DNA of 64,000 nt from CAJXSD01 sp964633145 (lineage in GTDB: Bacteria; Pseudomonadota; Alphaproteobacteria; Rhodobacterales; Rhodobacteraceae): NCBI GenBank assembly GCA_964633145.1, contig CAZWFE010000008.1, positions 1-64,000 of the forward strand. The letters are read 5' to 3'. A program made the position numbers and the translations under genes. Below the pieces are notes generated by a model, which made no database searches, had not been told where the DNA came from, and saw only the letters and a program-made list of their open reading frames with translations. This document shows positions 1 to 8,508 of the stretch, piece by piece. Every line of letters starts with the position of its first letter. Within the stretch, counting starts at the first letter, position 1.

Positions 1-827
1 CACGCCTGTCTGAAACGGCTTATCTGGTCGTCACCCCCGCCGCGACACGATTGGCCGACCAAACATGGATGCGCCGTCATTTGGGCAATTTCAACGTAGT
101 GATTACGGACGTAACATCCGGCGAAGGCGTCTTGGCGATCATGGGGCCAAAGGCACGCGATGTCCTGCAAGCCGTATCACCCAATGATTTTTCCAACGAC
201 ACCAACCCATTCGGCACAGCGCAGGATATTGAATTGGGCATGGGATTGGCGCGCGCGCATCGCGTGTCCTATGTCGGGGAACTGGGATGGGAAATTTATG
301 TCAGCGCAGATATGGCGGGACATGCATTTGAAACCCTATGGCAGGCGGGCCAAGATCACGAATTGAAGCTGTGCGGTATGCACATGATGGACAGCTGTCG
401 CATTGAAAAAGCGTTCCGCCATTTCGGCCACGACATCACGCCCGAGGATCACGTGCTTGAGGCTGGCCTAGGCTTTGCCGTCAGCAAAACAAAATCCGAT
501 TTCATTGGGCGTGACGCGGTGAACAAAAAACGCGACGACGGCCTGAATACCCGCATGGTCCAATTCAAACTGACCGATCCGGAACCGCTGCTCTATCACA
601 ATGAACCGATCCTGCGGGATGGTCAAATCGTGGGGTATCTCAGCTCGGGCAGCTATGGTCACGCGCTGGGTGCAGCCATCGGGATGGGATATGTTCCCTG
701 CGCGGGTGAAACGGCGGCCGATGTGCTGGCATCAACCTATGAAATCGACGTGGCCGGCACACGCGTGCGTGCCGAGGCATCGTTAAAACCAATGTACGAC
801 CCAAGCGGTGAACGTACCAAAGCATAA
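1..827 (+). CDS. GcvT-domain dehydrogenase/aminomethyltransferase (3' part only)
   Basis: The reading frame is open from the first complete codon (base 3) to the stop at 825-827, so this is the C-terminal end of a gene that begins outside the window. The visible 275 residues form an aminomethyltransferase (GcvT) fold. They include the conserved Y-GELGWE segment near base 275, the R-EK-(Y/F)R-G segment near base 400 and a C-terminal GcvT barrel ending in GMGYVP. In dimethylglycine and sarcosine dehydrogenases this module sits behind an FAD domain and passes a one-carbon unit to tetrahydrofolate. The missing N-terminus means a stand-alone GcvT-like enzyme cannot be excluded. A related full-length gene lies at 26524-29028. 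Confidence 0.75.
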   Translation, partial: RLSETAYLVVTPAATRLADQTWMRRHLGNFNVVITDVTSGEGVLAIMGPKARDVLQAVSPNDFSNDTNPFGTAQDIELGMGLARAHRVSYVGELGWEIYVSADMAGHAFETLWQAGQDHELKLCGMHMMDSCRIEKAFRHFGHDITPEDHVLEAGLGFAVSKTKSDFIGRDAVNKKRDDGLNTRMVQFKLTDPEPLLYHNEPILRDGQIVGYLSSGSYGHALGAAIGMGYVPCAGETAADVLASTYEIDVAGTRVRAEASLKPMYDPSGERTKA

Positions 828-865
828 CGCACACAATCGGGGCACAGCAGACGCAGTGTCCCGAT

Positions 866-1651
866 CTACTTCAAACGTGGCGGTTTATCAGGGTCCATCC
901 CAGGTGCGGCAGGTTGATAGGGCTCTGGCGCGACGGGTTCAGGTAATTCAAACCGCATTCCCACACGCCGCACGGCGATGGCTGCGCCTTCTGTCGGATC
1001 AAAAAATGCAACATCAATTTCAGCTGCCTCAACACCGCAAAACCGCAACGCCTCATGCGCGGCCTTGGCCAGGGCATCATGTACAGCGCCCTCTGCCCCG
1101 ATAAATGCCAACAAATGCCCCTGTGCGCCACCTTCATACTTGACGGCTGTCAACCAAACCTCATCCGCCAACCCAGCCGCTGACGCAAGCTTGGCATCCA
1201 ACCCCTGTAAAACCGCTTCTGGAATGGCACGCGGGGCCGTAAACTCAACCGGGCGTGCCTCAATTTCGTCTGGCGTTTCTGACAACATTTCGGCAAGCCA
1301 AACCATGACATCATGGGGCAGTAAAATGCTGGATGGCGCAACATCTAAATTCACCCCCATCCCCAATTCGACCTGCGCCAACATCGTGACCAAAACGCGC
1401 CCTGACACGCCGATATAGGGGGTAATTTCACCGGTAAAATCAGCCAATCGATCTTCGGTGTCAAAAACCAAAACATAGGACAGTCCATCATGCTCAATCA
1501 CACGCGGATTAATCTGATCACCCTGCGCCTCTTCGTCCAAAATCATGAACACTTCGATATCTGCCAAACGCTCATAAAACCGCAACCGCAGCTCATCACG
1601 ATCAGGATCAGATGCCATAACAGAATAGGCACGATCTAAAATAGTTTCCAT
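866..1651 (-). CDS. SseB-family protein
   Basis: 261-residue soluble protein with no signal peptide or membrane segment. The N-terminal half (about residues 30-125) resembles the SseB N-terminal domain. The C-terminal half resembles the SseB C-terminal domain and is followed by a Pro-rich tail. The start at 1651 overlaps the stop of the upstream glycosylase gene as TAATG, which suggests translational coupling; a longer start at 1711 would lie wholly inside that gene. SseB was first described as a serine-sensitivity enhancer, and its biochemical role is unknown. The family call rests on remembered sequence resemblance, not a search. Confidence 0.6.
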   Translation of the reverse strand: METILDRAYSVMASDPDRDELRLRFYERLADIEVFMILDEEAQGDQINPRVIEHDGLSYVLVFDTEDRLADFTGEITPYIGVSGRVLVTMLAQVELGMGVNLDVAPSSILLPHDVMVWLAEMLSETPDEIEARPVEFTAPRAIPEAVLQGLDAKLASAAGLADEVWLTAVKYEGGAQGHLLAFIGAEGAVHDALAKAAHEALRFCGVEAAEIDVAFFDPTEGAAIAVRRVGMRFELPEPVAPEPYQPAAPGMDPDKPPRLK

Positions 1652-2232
1652 TATCCTATCACCTCTTGCACACGGCCGCGTAATTCCGGCAAAACCGTAT
1701 TTTCGAACCACTCATGTTTTCGCATCCAAGCGGTATTGCGCCACGACGGGTGTGGCAAGGGGAAAACACTCGGCGCATAGCTTTCCCACTCCGCCACACG
1801 GGACCAAACCGACATCTTATGGCCCAAATGCCAGTCATGCGCATATTTCCCAACCAACACCGTTAATTGAATATTCTCAAACTGCGCCAATACGCGCTGT
1901 CGCCAAACGCGCGCACAAATTGCAGGTGGGGCCAGATCAGACCCCTTTACATCATACCCCGGAAAACAAAATGCCATCGGGACAATGGCAAACAATGCGG
2001 GATCATAAAATTGCGCACGATTTACCCCCAACCAACATCTTAGCCGATCACCAGAACGATCATCAAACGCAACACCTGAATGATACACACGCAAACCAGG
2101 CGCCTGCCCAGCAATCAAAATACGCGCGGACGGCAGTCCCTGCACAATCGGGCGCGGACGATGGCGTGTCACCGTGGCCGAAAATCGTTCCGTACATATT
2201 TCACAAACCGACAATTCCTCAAAAACACCCAT
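1651..2232 (-). CDS. Uracil-DNA glycosylase family protein
   Basis: 193 residues. The N-terminal half carries GQAPG followed by SG-AF-D-SGDRLR-WLG, and the C-terminal half carries LPHPSWRN. These match the two active-site loops of the uracil-DNA glycosylase superfamily, with the HPS leucine-loop motif. Two Cys near the N-terminus (CEIC) could bind a metal, but I cannot show an FeS cluster. The expected role is excision of uracil or related bases from DNA. I chose the ATG at 2232. The in-frame start at 2280 would put the coding region across the upstream gene's terminator hairpin, and the extra residues look like translated non-coding sequence. It overlaps the SseB-like gene by one base. Confidence 0.72.
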   Translation of the reverse strand: MGVFEELSVCEICTERFSATVTRHRPRPIVQGLPSARILIAGQAPGLRVYHSGVAFDDRSGDRLRCWLGVNRAQFYDPALFAIVPMAFCFPGYDVKGSDLAPPAICARVWRQRVLAQFENIQLTVLVGKYAHDWHLGHKMSVWSRVAEWESYAPSVFPLPHPSWRNTAWMRKHEWFENTVLPELRGRVQEVIG

Positions 2233-2241
2233 AGCCAATCC

Positions 2242-2273
2242 AAATAAAAAACGGCCCGCAATAACAAGCCGTT
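2242..2273 (-). terminator. Rho-independent terminator downstream of the ribonucleotide reductase gene
   Basis: On the minus strand AACGGC and GCCGTT form a 6-bp stem around a 12-nt loop, followed by a TTTTT-rich tract (plus-strand A-run 2242-2250). It lies after the 26-nt repeat element that follows the reductase stop and ends just before the glycosylase start. Confidence 0.7.
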
Positions 2274-2324
2274 CTTTCATTTTTGCAAAAATACTCGCGG
2301 GGGTCTGGGGGCAGCCGCCCCCAG
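2274..2324 (-). repeat. Intergenic repeat element, copy A (hairpin plus 26-nt motif)
   Basis: Reading the minus strand away from the reductase stop, a perfect 8-bp hairpin (CTGGGGGC/GCCCCCAG, 2305-2324) is followed by a 26-nt motif at 2274-2299. The motif contains GAGTATTTTT and CAAAAATGAAAG and has its own ATTTTTgCAAAAAT palindrome. The same motif with one base changed occurs at 57462-57487, also downstream of a GC hairpin and a stop codon. Confidence 0.75.
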
Positions 2325-2334
2325 CCTTACGATC

Positions 2335-4602
2335 TTAGCCGCACTTAGAATGGCCGCAGCTGCGACAGGTCATGCAACCCTCAACCATCTGCAGGTCATA
2401 CTGACCGCAACTTGGACATGCCTTGCCACGGCTCTCGGTCAAATTCACAACTTCTTTGTTGTAATGCGGATCCTCTTTCAGGCCCATGCCTTCGCCAGCT
2501 AGGAACCCGATATTGACCATATGCTGCTCTAGCACGCTACCAATTGCTGCCAAGATAGACGGGATGTATTTACCTTGGACCCAAGCACCACCGCGCGGAT
2601 CAAAGACTGCCTTCAGCTCTTCAACAACAAAGGACACATCACCACCACGACGGAACACAGCGGAAATCATCCGTGTCAACGCAACAGTCCACGCGAAATG
2701 TTCCATGTTTTTGGAATTGATGAACACCTCAAACGGACGGCGATGGCCATTGACGATCACATCATTGACGGTCACATAAATTGCATGCTCACTGTCAGGC
2801 CACTTCAGTTTGTATGTGTTGCCTTCCAATGTCTGTGGGCGATCCAATGGCTCAGCCATATAAATCACTTCTGCACCGGTCTCGACTTCTGGGGCTTTTT
2901 CGGTGGTTTCTGAAACGCTTAGGACCGAACCGGTTACATCGTTTGGACGATAGGTTGTGCACCCTTTACAGCCGGTTTCATAGGCCTGCATATAAACATC
3001 TTTGAACGCGTCGAAATCAATGTCTTCTGGGCAGTTGATCGTTTTAGAAATCGAACTGTCGATCCATTTTTGTGCCGCCGCTTGCATTTTTACGTGATCA
3101 AGCGGTGCCAATGTTTGGGCGTTCACGAAATAATCGGGCAGCTCTTTGTCGCCGAATTTGTCGCGCCACATTTGCACGGCGTAATCGACCACTTCTTCTT
3201 CGGTGCGCGATCCGTCTTTTTGCAATACTTTGCGCGTATAGGCATAGGCAAACACAGGTTCGATACCGGATGATACGTTGCCCGCATACAGGCTGATCGT
3301 ACCTGTTGGCGCAATGGATGTCAGCAATGCGTTGCGGATGCCATGTTTGCGAATGGCGTCACGAACATCATCGTCCATCACCTTCATCGCCTCAGATTCC
3401 AAATAAGGATCCGCGTCGAACAAGGGGAACGCGCCTTTTTCTTTGGCCAGCTCGACAGAGGCCAGATAGGATGCGCGCGCAATCGCGTGCAGCCATTCGT
3501 CGGTTTTTGCCGCGGCTTCGTCTGATCCATAGCGCTGGCCTGTCATCAACAGCGCATCGGCCAAACCCGTCACACCCAAACCAATACGGCGTTTGTTTTG
3601 TGCCTCTTGTGCTTGTTGTGGCAATGGGAAATTCGACGCATCGACCACATTATCCATCATCCGAACGGCTGTCGCGACCAGATCATTCAGCGCATCAACA
3701 TCTAGTTTGGCATTTTTGTCAAACGGATCTTTGACCAAACGCGCCAGGTTGATGGACCCCAACAAACAGGCACCATAGGGTGGCAGCGGCTGTTCACCAC
3801 AAGGGTTTGTTGCTGCAATGCTTTCACAATAATGCAGGTTGTTGGCTTTGTTGATGCGGTCGATAAAAATCACACCGGGCTCAGCAAAATCATAGGTTGA
3901 TTTCATGATCTTGTTCCACAGATCACGGGCCTGAACGGTTTTGAACACTTTACCTTCGAATACCAAATCCCATGATTTATCGGCCTTTACAGCCTCCATG
4001 AATGGATCGGTCACCAACACAGATACGTTAAACATCCGCAAACGTGCGGCGTCTGATTTGGCTGTGATGAAATCTTCGATATCGGGGTGATCGCAACGCA
4101 TTGTCGCCATCATCGCACCGCGGCGTGAACCGGCGGACATGATGGTACGGCACATCGCATCCCAAACATCCATAAACGACAATGGACCGGACGCATCTGC
4201 TGCAACGCCTTTGACCAACGCACCTTTGGGACGCACGGTTGAAAAATCATACCCGATTCCGCCACCTTGCTGCATGGTCAACGCAGCCTCTTTCAGCATT
4301 TCGAAAATGCCGCCCATGCTGTCGGGAATTGTCCCCATAACAAAGCAGTTAAACAGCGTCACTTTGCGCGCGGTGCCTGCACCTGCGGTGATGCGGCCTG
4401 CCGGCAAAAATTTAAAATCCTCTAGGGCAGAATAGAATTTGTCTTCCCAGTGGTCTGCTTTCTTTTCAACCGATGCCAAGGCGCGGGCGATACGGCGCCA
4501 GCTGTCTTCGACGGTTGCGTCCAATGGCTTGCCTTCGGCATCCTTGAAACGATATTTCATATCCCAGATTTGTTCAGCGATTGGTGCAGCGAAACGTGTC
4601 AT
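2335..4602 (-). CDS. nrdJ: Adenosylcobalamin-dependent ribonucleoside-diphosphate reductase (class II)
   Basis: 755 residues. Reduces ribonucleotides to deoxyribonucleotides using a B12-generated thiyl radical, independently of oxygen. Visible catalytic features are C86 in FNCFVMG and the N266-P-C268-G-E270 loop (NPCGEQPLPPYG), which hold one of the redox cysteines, the radical cysteine and the catalytic Asn/Glu. The C-terminal quarter is a TSCPD-type domain. The last residues form a Zn-ribbon-like Cys cluster (CPSC, CMTC, CGHSKC) that probably re-reduces the active site. The start at 4602 is preceded by GGGAAG; the longer open frame upstream lacks family similarity. No NrdR box or cobalamin riboswitch was recognised in the 127-nt upstream gap. 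It is divergent from the DUF1489 gene and followed by a hairpin, repeat and terminator. Confidence 0.95.
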   Translation of the reverse strand: MTRFAAPIAEQIWDMKYRFKDAEGKPLDATVEDSWRRIARALASVEKKADHWEDKFYSALEDFKFLPAGRITAGAGTARKVTLFNCFVMGTIPDSMGGIFEMLKEAALTMQQGGGIGYDFSTVRPKGALVKGVAADASGPLSFMDVWDAMCRTIMSAGSRRGAMMATMRCDHPDIEDFITAKSDAARLRMFNVSVLVTDPFMEAVKADKSWDLVFEGKVFKTVQARDLWNKIMKSTYDFAEPGVIFIDRINKANNLHYCESIAATNPCGEQPLPPYGACLLGSINLARLVKDPFDKNAKLDVDALNDLVATAVRMMDNVVDASNFPLPQQAQEAQNKRRIGLGVTGLADALLMTGQRYGSDEAAAKTDEWLHAIARASYLASVELAKEKGAFPLFDADPYLESEAMKVMDDDVRDAIRKHGIRNALLTSIAPTGTISLYAGNVSSGIEPVFAYAYTRKVLQKDGSRTEEEVVDYAVQMWRDKFGDKELPDYFVNAQTLAPLDHVKMQAAAQKWIDSSISKTINCPEDIDFDAFKDVYMQAYETGCKGCTTYRPNDVTGSVLSVSETTEKAPEVETGAEVIYMAEPLDRPQTLEGNTYKLKWPDSEHAIYVTVNDVIVNGHRRPFEVFINSKNMEHFAWTVALTRMISAVFRRGGDVSFVVEELKAVFDPRGGAWVQGKYIPSILAAIGSVLEQHMVNIGFLAGEGMGLKEDPHYNKEVVNLTESRGKACPSCGQYDLQMVEGCMTCRSCGHSKCG

Positions 4603-4729
4603 ACTCTTCCCTTGGCGTTGATCGGTTTTACATGATAATTGAGGCCACAATGTAGAGCGAAACTGTGTTTGGGTCAACTTGCCAAACCGCAAAAAAAGTC
4701 TAAAAATTACTAAACCTTGGGGTAGACAA

Positions 4730-5161
4730 ATGACAAAACACATACATCTAGTAAAACTAAGTGTTGGAACACAGACGATAGAAGACCTAGAAAACTGGCA
4801 AAAAAGCCCTATGTGTCAAGGACCTGACGGTCTGCCATGCCATGTCACCCGCATGTGGCCCAAGCGCGAATCCGAGATCCTGAATGGTGGATCAATATAT
4901 TGGGTCATCAAGGGAATTATTTTATGTCGGCAACCGATTCTACGTTTGGACGAAGTCATCGGCGCTGATGGTATTCGCAGATGTGCGATTGTTTTAAAGC
5001 CCGGGCTTATCCGAACCACCCACGCGCCAAAGCGGGCGTTTCAAGGTTGGCGATACCTAAAACCCCAAGATGCCCCACTGGATATGAAAGAGGGTCGCGA
5101 ACAAGATGATGTTTTGCCCGCGTCCCTTGCAGGCGCGTTGGCCGATATCGGGGTGTTATAA
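4730..5161 (+). CDS. DUF1489 family protein
   Basis: 143-residue protein of the alphaproteobacterial DUF1489 family. Visible features are an N-terminal HLVKLSVG strand, a central TRMWPKR segment, GGSIYWVIKG, and a C-terminal TTHAPKRAFQGWRYL segment. The family has no established function; the conserved basic and aromatic residues would be compatible with nucleic acid or nucleotide binding, but that is only inference. I chose the ATG at 4730, which follows GGGGTAGAC; the upstream in-frame start adds only low-complexity basic residues. Its 3' end overlaps the convergent hisG by 6 bases. Confidence 0.8.
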   Translation: MTKHIHLVKLSVGTQTIEDLENWQKSPMCQGPDGLPCHVTRMWPKRESEILNGGSIYWVIKGIILCRQPILRLDEVIGADGIRRCAIVLKPGLIRTTHAPKRAFQGWRYLKPQDAPLDMKEGREQDDVLPASLAGALADIGVL

Positions 5162-5848
5162 CGACAGCATCTGCAACAGTTTTTGCATAGTTGCTTGATC
5201 ATGTCCGTCCATCTCAGTGGTGCGCGATTTGAACAACGATGCTTGCGATTTCAGAATCAATCCATCCGACAAAATTTTCAAATGGTTCGCACGCAATGTT
5301 TCCCCCGATGACGTAATGTCGGCAATCGCCTCGGCGGTTTCATTTTTAACGGTGCCTTCGGTTGCACCTTGGCTGTCGACGATTTGATAATCCGCGACAC
5401 CAACAGTTTTCAGATGTTCCCGAACCAGTCGATGATATTTGGTCGCAATGCGCATGCGGAACCCATGATTGGCGCGAAACGCGGCCGCCGCTGCATCCAA
5501 ATCGTCCAGCGTGTCGACATCGACCCAATAATTTGGCACCGCGATGATCAAATCCGCATGACCAAACCCAAGTTCGACCAGCATTTGCACGCGCTGGTCC
5601 CACTGGCTTAGCTTTTCGCGAATCAAATCTGTACCGGTAACGCCCAAATGGATACGCCCTGCCGCCAATTCGCGTGGAATTTCACCCGCCGATAACAGCA
5701 CCAATTCGACACCGTCAATCCCGTCAACGCGGCCCGCGTATTCCCGATCAGATCCGCTGCGCGACAAAGAGATCCCGCGCGCGGAAAACCAATCAAAGGT
5801 TTTTTCCATCAAACGGCCCTTGGACGGGACACCCAGTTTAATCGTCAT
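5156..5848 (-). CDS. hisG: ATP phosphoribosyltransferase catalytic subunit, short form
   Basis: 230 residues. Catalyses the first step of histidine biosynthesis, condensing ATP with PRPP. The N-terminus (LGVPSKGRL) and the GVTGTDL segment are typical of HisG. The length matches the short form that lacks the C-terminal ACT-like regulatory domain and needs HisZ for activity and feedback control. hisZ is directly upstream and overlaps by 4 bases (ATGA), so coupled translation and 1:1 synthesis are likely. It is the last gene of the hisS-hisZ-hisG operon and runs 6 bases into the convergent DUF1489 gene. Confidence 0.95.
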   Translation of the reverse strand: MTIKLGVPSKGRLMEKTFDWFSARGISLSRSGSDREYAGRVDGIDGVELVLLSAGEIPRELAAGRIHLGVTGTDLIREKLSQWDQRVQMLVELGFGHADLIIAVPNYWVDVDTLDDLDAAAAAFRANHGFRMRIATKYHRLVREHLKTVGVADYQIVDSQGATEGTVKNETAEAIADITSSGETLRANHLKILSDGLILKSQASLFKSRTTEMDGHDQATMQKLLQMLSL

Positions 5849-6933
5849 TTGGGACCCTCCGTGATTTCCAACACCAAGTCAGGGCGAATCACACCCCCGA
5901 CTGCCGGAATTTCCTGACCATTGCCCAAGCGGCGCGTCAGCGCATCATAACGACCACCGGTCGCGATAGGGGATAAATCCGCACGATCTGTTGCATGGAA
6001 CCCAAACACAAACCCATCGTAATATTCCATTGATGTGCGACCATAGCTTGCTTCAAACATCAAATTATCAACGTCGATCCCCTGTGCCGCAATCGCATCC
6101 GTCCGGCGGCACAACAAATCAACTGCGCCAGACAGCGCCGGCATATCCACCGCGATATCACGCAAACGCCCAATGGCGTATGGACAGGTTTCTGACACCC
6201 GCAAAATCGCGTCGATCAGCTGAACCTCTTGTCCTGAAATTGGGTCCGTTTTGGCATCTTGGTGCAAGGCGTCAATCCGATCCATGATTTCAGCACGCGT
6301 GCGCAGCCCCAAAGCTGGACCAGCCAAAGCCATCGGATCGTCCTGCGCCAACAATGCAACACGGCTTTCGACCTCTGGGGCACGCCCAGAAAATCGGTTC
6401 ATCAGGGCGCGAAACCGGCGTGGGCGCCAAATATGACGCATCAACGCCTGTTTACGGCGATCTGTTGTCTGCAACCCCATGACGGCCGCCGTTAAAATGC
6501 CGATGTCACCCGTTGCTGCACGGACCGGCGCATCGCCCAGCGCGCGATGAATGACGGCAAATACCTCGGCATCGGTTTCAGCGGAATTGGAACGGTCAAA
6601 GACCTCATAGCCCACTTGGATATATTCGTTGGCACGATTTGTATCATCTTCTTGGCGGCGAAAGACGACCCCGTTATATGTATAGCGCGCCGGTTCTGCC
6701 CCGTGTTCCATGTGCATCTGAACAACAGGTACGGTAAAATCAGGCCGCAACATTTGTTCGCCCCGCAACGGATCGGACGTGACATAGGCGCGCGCGCGAA
6801 TGTCCTCTCCGTACAGATCCAGCAAGGTGCCTGCTGATTGCAAAACATCCGCCTCGACGACCGTTGCCCCCTGTTCTAGGAACACAGCTTGGTATTTGGC
6901 GGCTTGGGCCAATATGTCCAAATTACGGGTCAT
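5845..6933 (-). CDS. hisZ: ATP phosphoribosyltransferase regulatory subunit
   Basis: 362 residues, a catalytically inactive histidyl-tRNA synthetase paralogue that forms the regulatory subunit of the short-form HisG complex. The class II synthetase-like core is visible as MLRPDFTVPVVQ and the VVFRRQ motif-2 region near residues 70-100, and as a C-terminal SYGRTSMEYYDGFVFGF strand. It overlaps the start of hisG by 4 bases and the stop of hisS by 4 bases. The arrangement of the true synthetase, its paralogue and the catalytic subunit in one transcript agrees with short-form HisG use. Confidence 0.95.
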   Translation of the reverse strand: MTRNLDILAQAAKYQAVFLEQGATVVEADVLQSAGTLLDLYGEDIRARAYVTSDPLRGEQMLRPDFTVPVVQMHMEHGAEPARYTYNGVVFRRQEDDTNRANEYIQVGYEVFDRSNSAETDAEVFAVIHRALGDAPVRAATGDIGILTAAVMGLQTTDRRKQALMRHIWRPRRFRALMNRFSGRAPEVESRVALLAQDDPMALAGPALGLRTRAEIMDRIDALHQDAKTDPISGQEVQLIDAILRVSETCPYAIGRLRDIAVDMPALSGAVDLLCRRTDAIAAQGIDVDNLMFEASYGRTSMEYYDGFVFGFHATDRADLSPIATGGRYDALTRRLGNGQEIPAVGGVIRPDLVLEITEGPK

Positions 6934-8405
6934 GGGGCTTGGGTCGCCAAAATCTCGCGCACCTTGGCAACCAATTCGGCGCGATCAACGGTGAACTGGC
7001 TGGGCCGTTCTTTCCATTCCTCAAGCGTGGCGTTTTGGGCGATCTGTGCGCCTAGGATCAAATCTTTGATTTGGATGATGCCTTGGGCTTTTTCGTCACC
7101 GCCCTCGATGATTGCGATGGGGGAATTGCGGGTATCGGCATATTTCAACTGGTTGCCGAAATTCTTGGGGTTGCCCAAATACACCTCGGCCCGAATGCCG
7201 GCATTGCGCAATTCTGTGACCATCGCCTGATAATCGGCCATGCGGTCGCGATCCATAACTGTCACCACAACGGGGCCGCGGGAATGTGATCCAATCCGTC
7301 CCTTTTCGCGCAGGGCGGCCAACAGGCGATCAACCCCAATGGACACACCGGTCGCAGGCACCGATTGCCCGGTAAACCGCTTGACCAAATCGTCGTAACG
7401 CCCGCCGCCTGATACGGACCCAAACTGCCGCTTGCGGCCTTTTTCGTCAAAAATTTCGAATGTCAGCTCGGCCTCGAAGACAGGACCGGTGTAATATCCC
7501 AGACCACGCACGACCGATGGGTCCAAAATGATGCGATCTGCGCCGTAGCCACCAGCATCCAGCAATTCGGCCATGGTTTCCAATTCGCCCACGCCCTCGG
7601 CGCCGATGGCGGATGTGCCCACGGCATCGCGCAGGTTGGACAGGGTTTTTGTCGCCGTATCACCACGCGATGTCAAAAATGCCAAAACAGGCGCGGCCTG
7701 ATCGTCAGACAACCCCACGCCATCGATATAAGCACCCGAGGCATCCAACCGCCCCTTGCCCAGCAATTCGCGCACGCCGGCGGCGCCCACTTTGTCGAAT
7801 TTATCGATGGTGCGTAACACATCATCGCGTTGGGCATCGTCAGACAGGCCCATGCATTCCAACACGCCATTCAAAACCTTGCGGTTATTGATGCGGACCA
7901 GATAATCCCCACGAGGGATGCCAACGGTTTCCAATGTATCCGACAGCATGGCACAAATTTCGGCATCTGCCGCCACAGATGGCGCGCCAACAGTATCGGC
8001 ATCGCACTGATAAAACTGGCGAAACCGCCCTGGCCCCGGTTTTTCGTTGCGCCACACGGGACCCATCGCATAGCGGCGATAGGGCGTGGGCAGATCATTG
8101 CGATATTGCGCATAAACCCGCGCCAAAGGTGCCGTCAGATCATAGCGCAAGGCCAGCCAATCGCTGTCCTCTTCTTGCCAAGCGAACACACCTTCGTTTG
8201 GGCGATCCACATCGGGCAGAAATTTGCCCAAGGCTTCGACCGTTTCGACTGCGCTGCTTTCTAATGCGTCAAAGCCATAATGGTGATAGACCCCAGCAAT
8301 TTTTTGCAGCATTTCGCTGCGCTCGGTCACTTCTGTCCCGAAATAATCACGAAACCCTTTGGGCGTTTGCGCCTTGGGGCGGGGTTGTTTTTTCTCTTTG
8401 GCCAT
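6930..8405 (-). CDS. hisS: Histidyl-tRNA synthetase
   Basis: 491 residues, class IIa aminoacyl-tRNA synthetase charging tRNA-His. Motif 2 is visible as GPVWRNEKPGPGRFRQFYQCDAD. The ATP and histidine pocket is seen as LRYDLTAPLARVYA and as GRYDDLVKRF followed by GVSIGVDRLL (motif 3). The C-terminal anticodon-binding domain begins near residue 390. The start ATG at 8405 gives an N-terminus rich in Lys and Pro (AKEKKQPRPKAQTPKGFRDY) typical of alphaproteobacterial HisS. First gene of the hisS-hisZ-hisG operon. The promoter would lie in the roughly 100-nt gap shared with the divergent SDR gene. Confidence 0.96.
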   Translation of the reverse strand: MAKEKKQPRPKAQTPKGFRDYFGTEVTERSEMLQKIAGVYHHYGFDALESSAVETVEALGKFLPDVDRPNEGVFAWQEEDSDWLALRYDLTAPLARVYAQYRNDLPTPYRRYAMGPVWRNEKPGPGRFRQFYQCDADTVGAPSVAADAEICAMLSDTLETVGIPRGDYLVRINNRKVLNGVLECMGLSDDAQRDDVLRTIDKFDKVGAAGVRELLGKGRLDASGAYIDGVGLSDDQAAPVLAFLTSRGDTATKTLSNLRDAVGTSAIGAEGVGELETMAELLDAGGYGADRIILDPSVVRGLGYYTGPVFEAELTFEIFDEKGRKRQFGSVSGGGRYDDLVKRFTGQSVPATGVSIGVDRLLAALREKGRIGSHSRGPVVVTVMDRDRMADYQAMVTELRNAGIRAEVYLGNPKNFGNQLKYADTRNSPIAIIEGGDEKAQGIIQIKDLILGAQIAQNATLEEWKERPSQFTVDRAELVAKVREILATQAP

Positions 8406-8473
8406 AATCGCGTCCCTGTGTGGGGTTTACTTACCGCCCATGTACCGCACCATCACTGAATGAGCAAGCAACC

Positions 8474-8501
8474 TTGACCATTCAGGGGCATGGTCTAGCT
8501 A
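8474..8501 (+). promoter_or_regulatory. Candidate promoter and dyad upstream of the SDR-photolyase pair
   Basis: TTGACC (8474-8479) is followed after 16 nt by TAGCTA (8496-8501), a weak -35/-10 pair. Overlapping it is an inverted repeat GACCAT/ATGGTC (8476-8481 and 8490-8495). If the -10 is right, transcription would begin at or next to the SDR ATG at 8509, which has no Shine-Dalgarno sequence. This suggests a leaderless mRNA. All of this is inferred from sequence only. Confidence 0.3.
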
Positions 8502-8508
8502 GCCGAGT

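Noticed and set aside
978..1418. Plus-strand open frame antisense to the SseB-like gene
   Set aside because: It is a shadow frame with low-complexity Ala/Ser/Thr composition and no ribosome-binding site or similarity; the minus-strand gene is coupled to its neighbour.
2233..2280. Longer N-terminus for the uracil-DNA glycosylase-like gene
   Set aside because: The extra codons lie across a clear rho-independent terminator of the upstream gene.
4603..4729. Possible cobalamin riboswitch or NrdR box upstream of the B12-dependent reductase
   Set aside because: The gap is only 127 nt, has no GCCACTG-type B12 box and no pair of NrdR-like boxes; nothing folds like a riboswitch.
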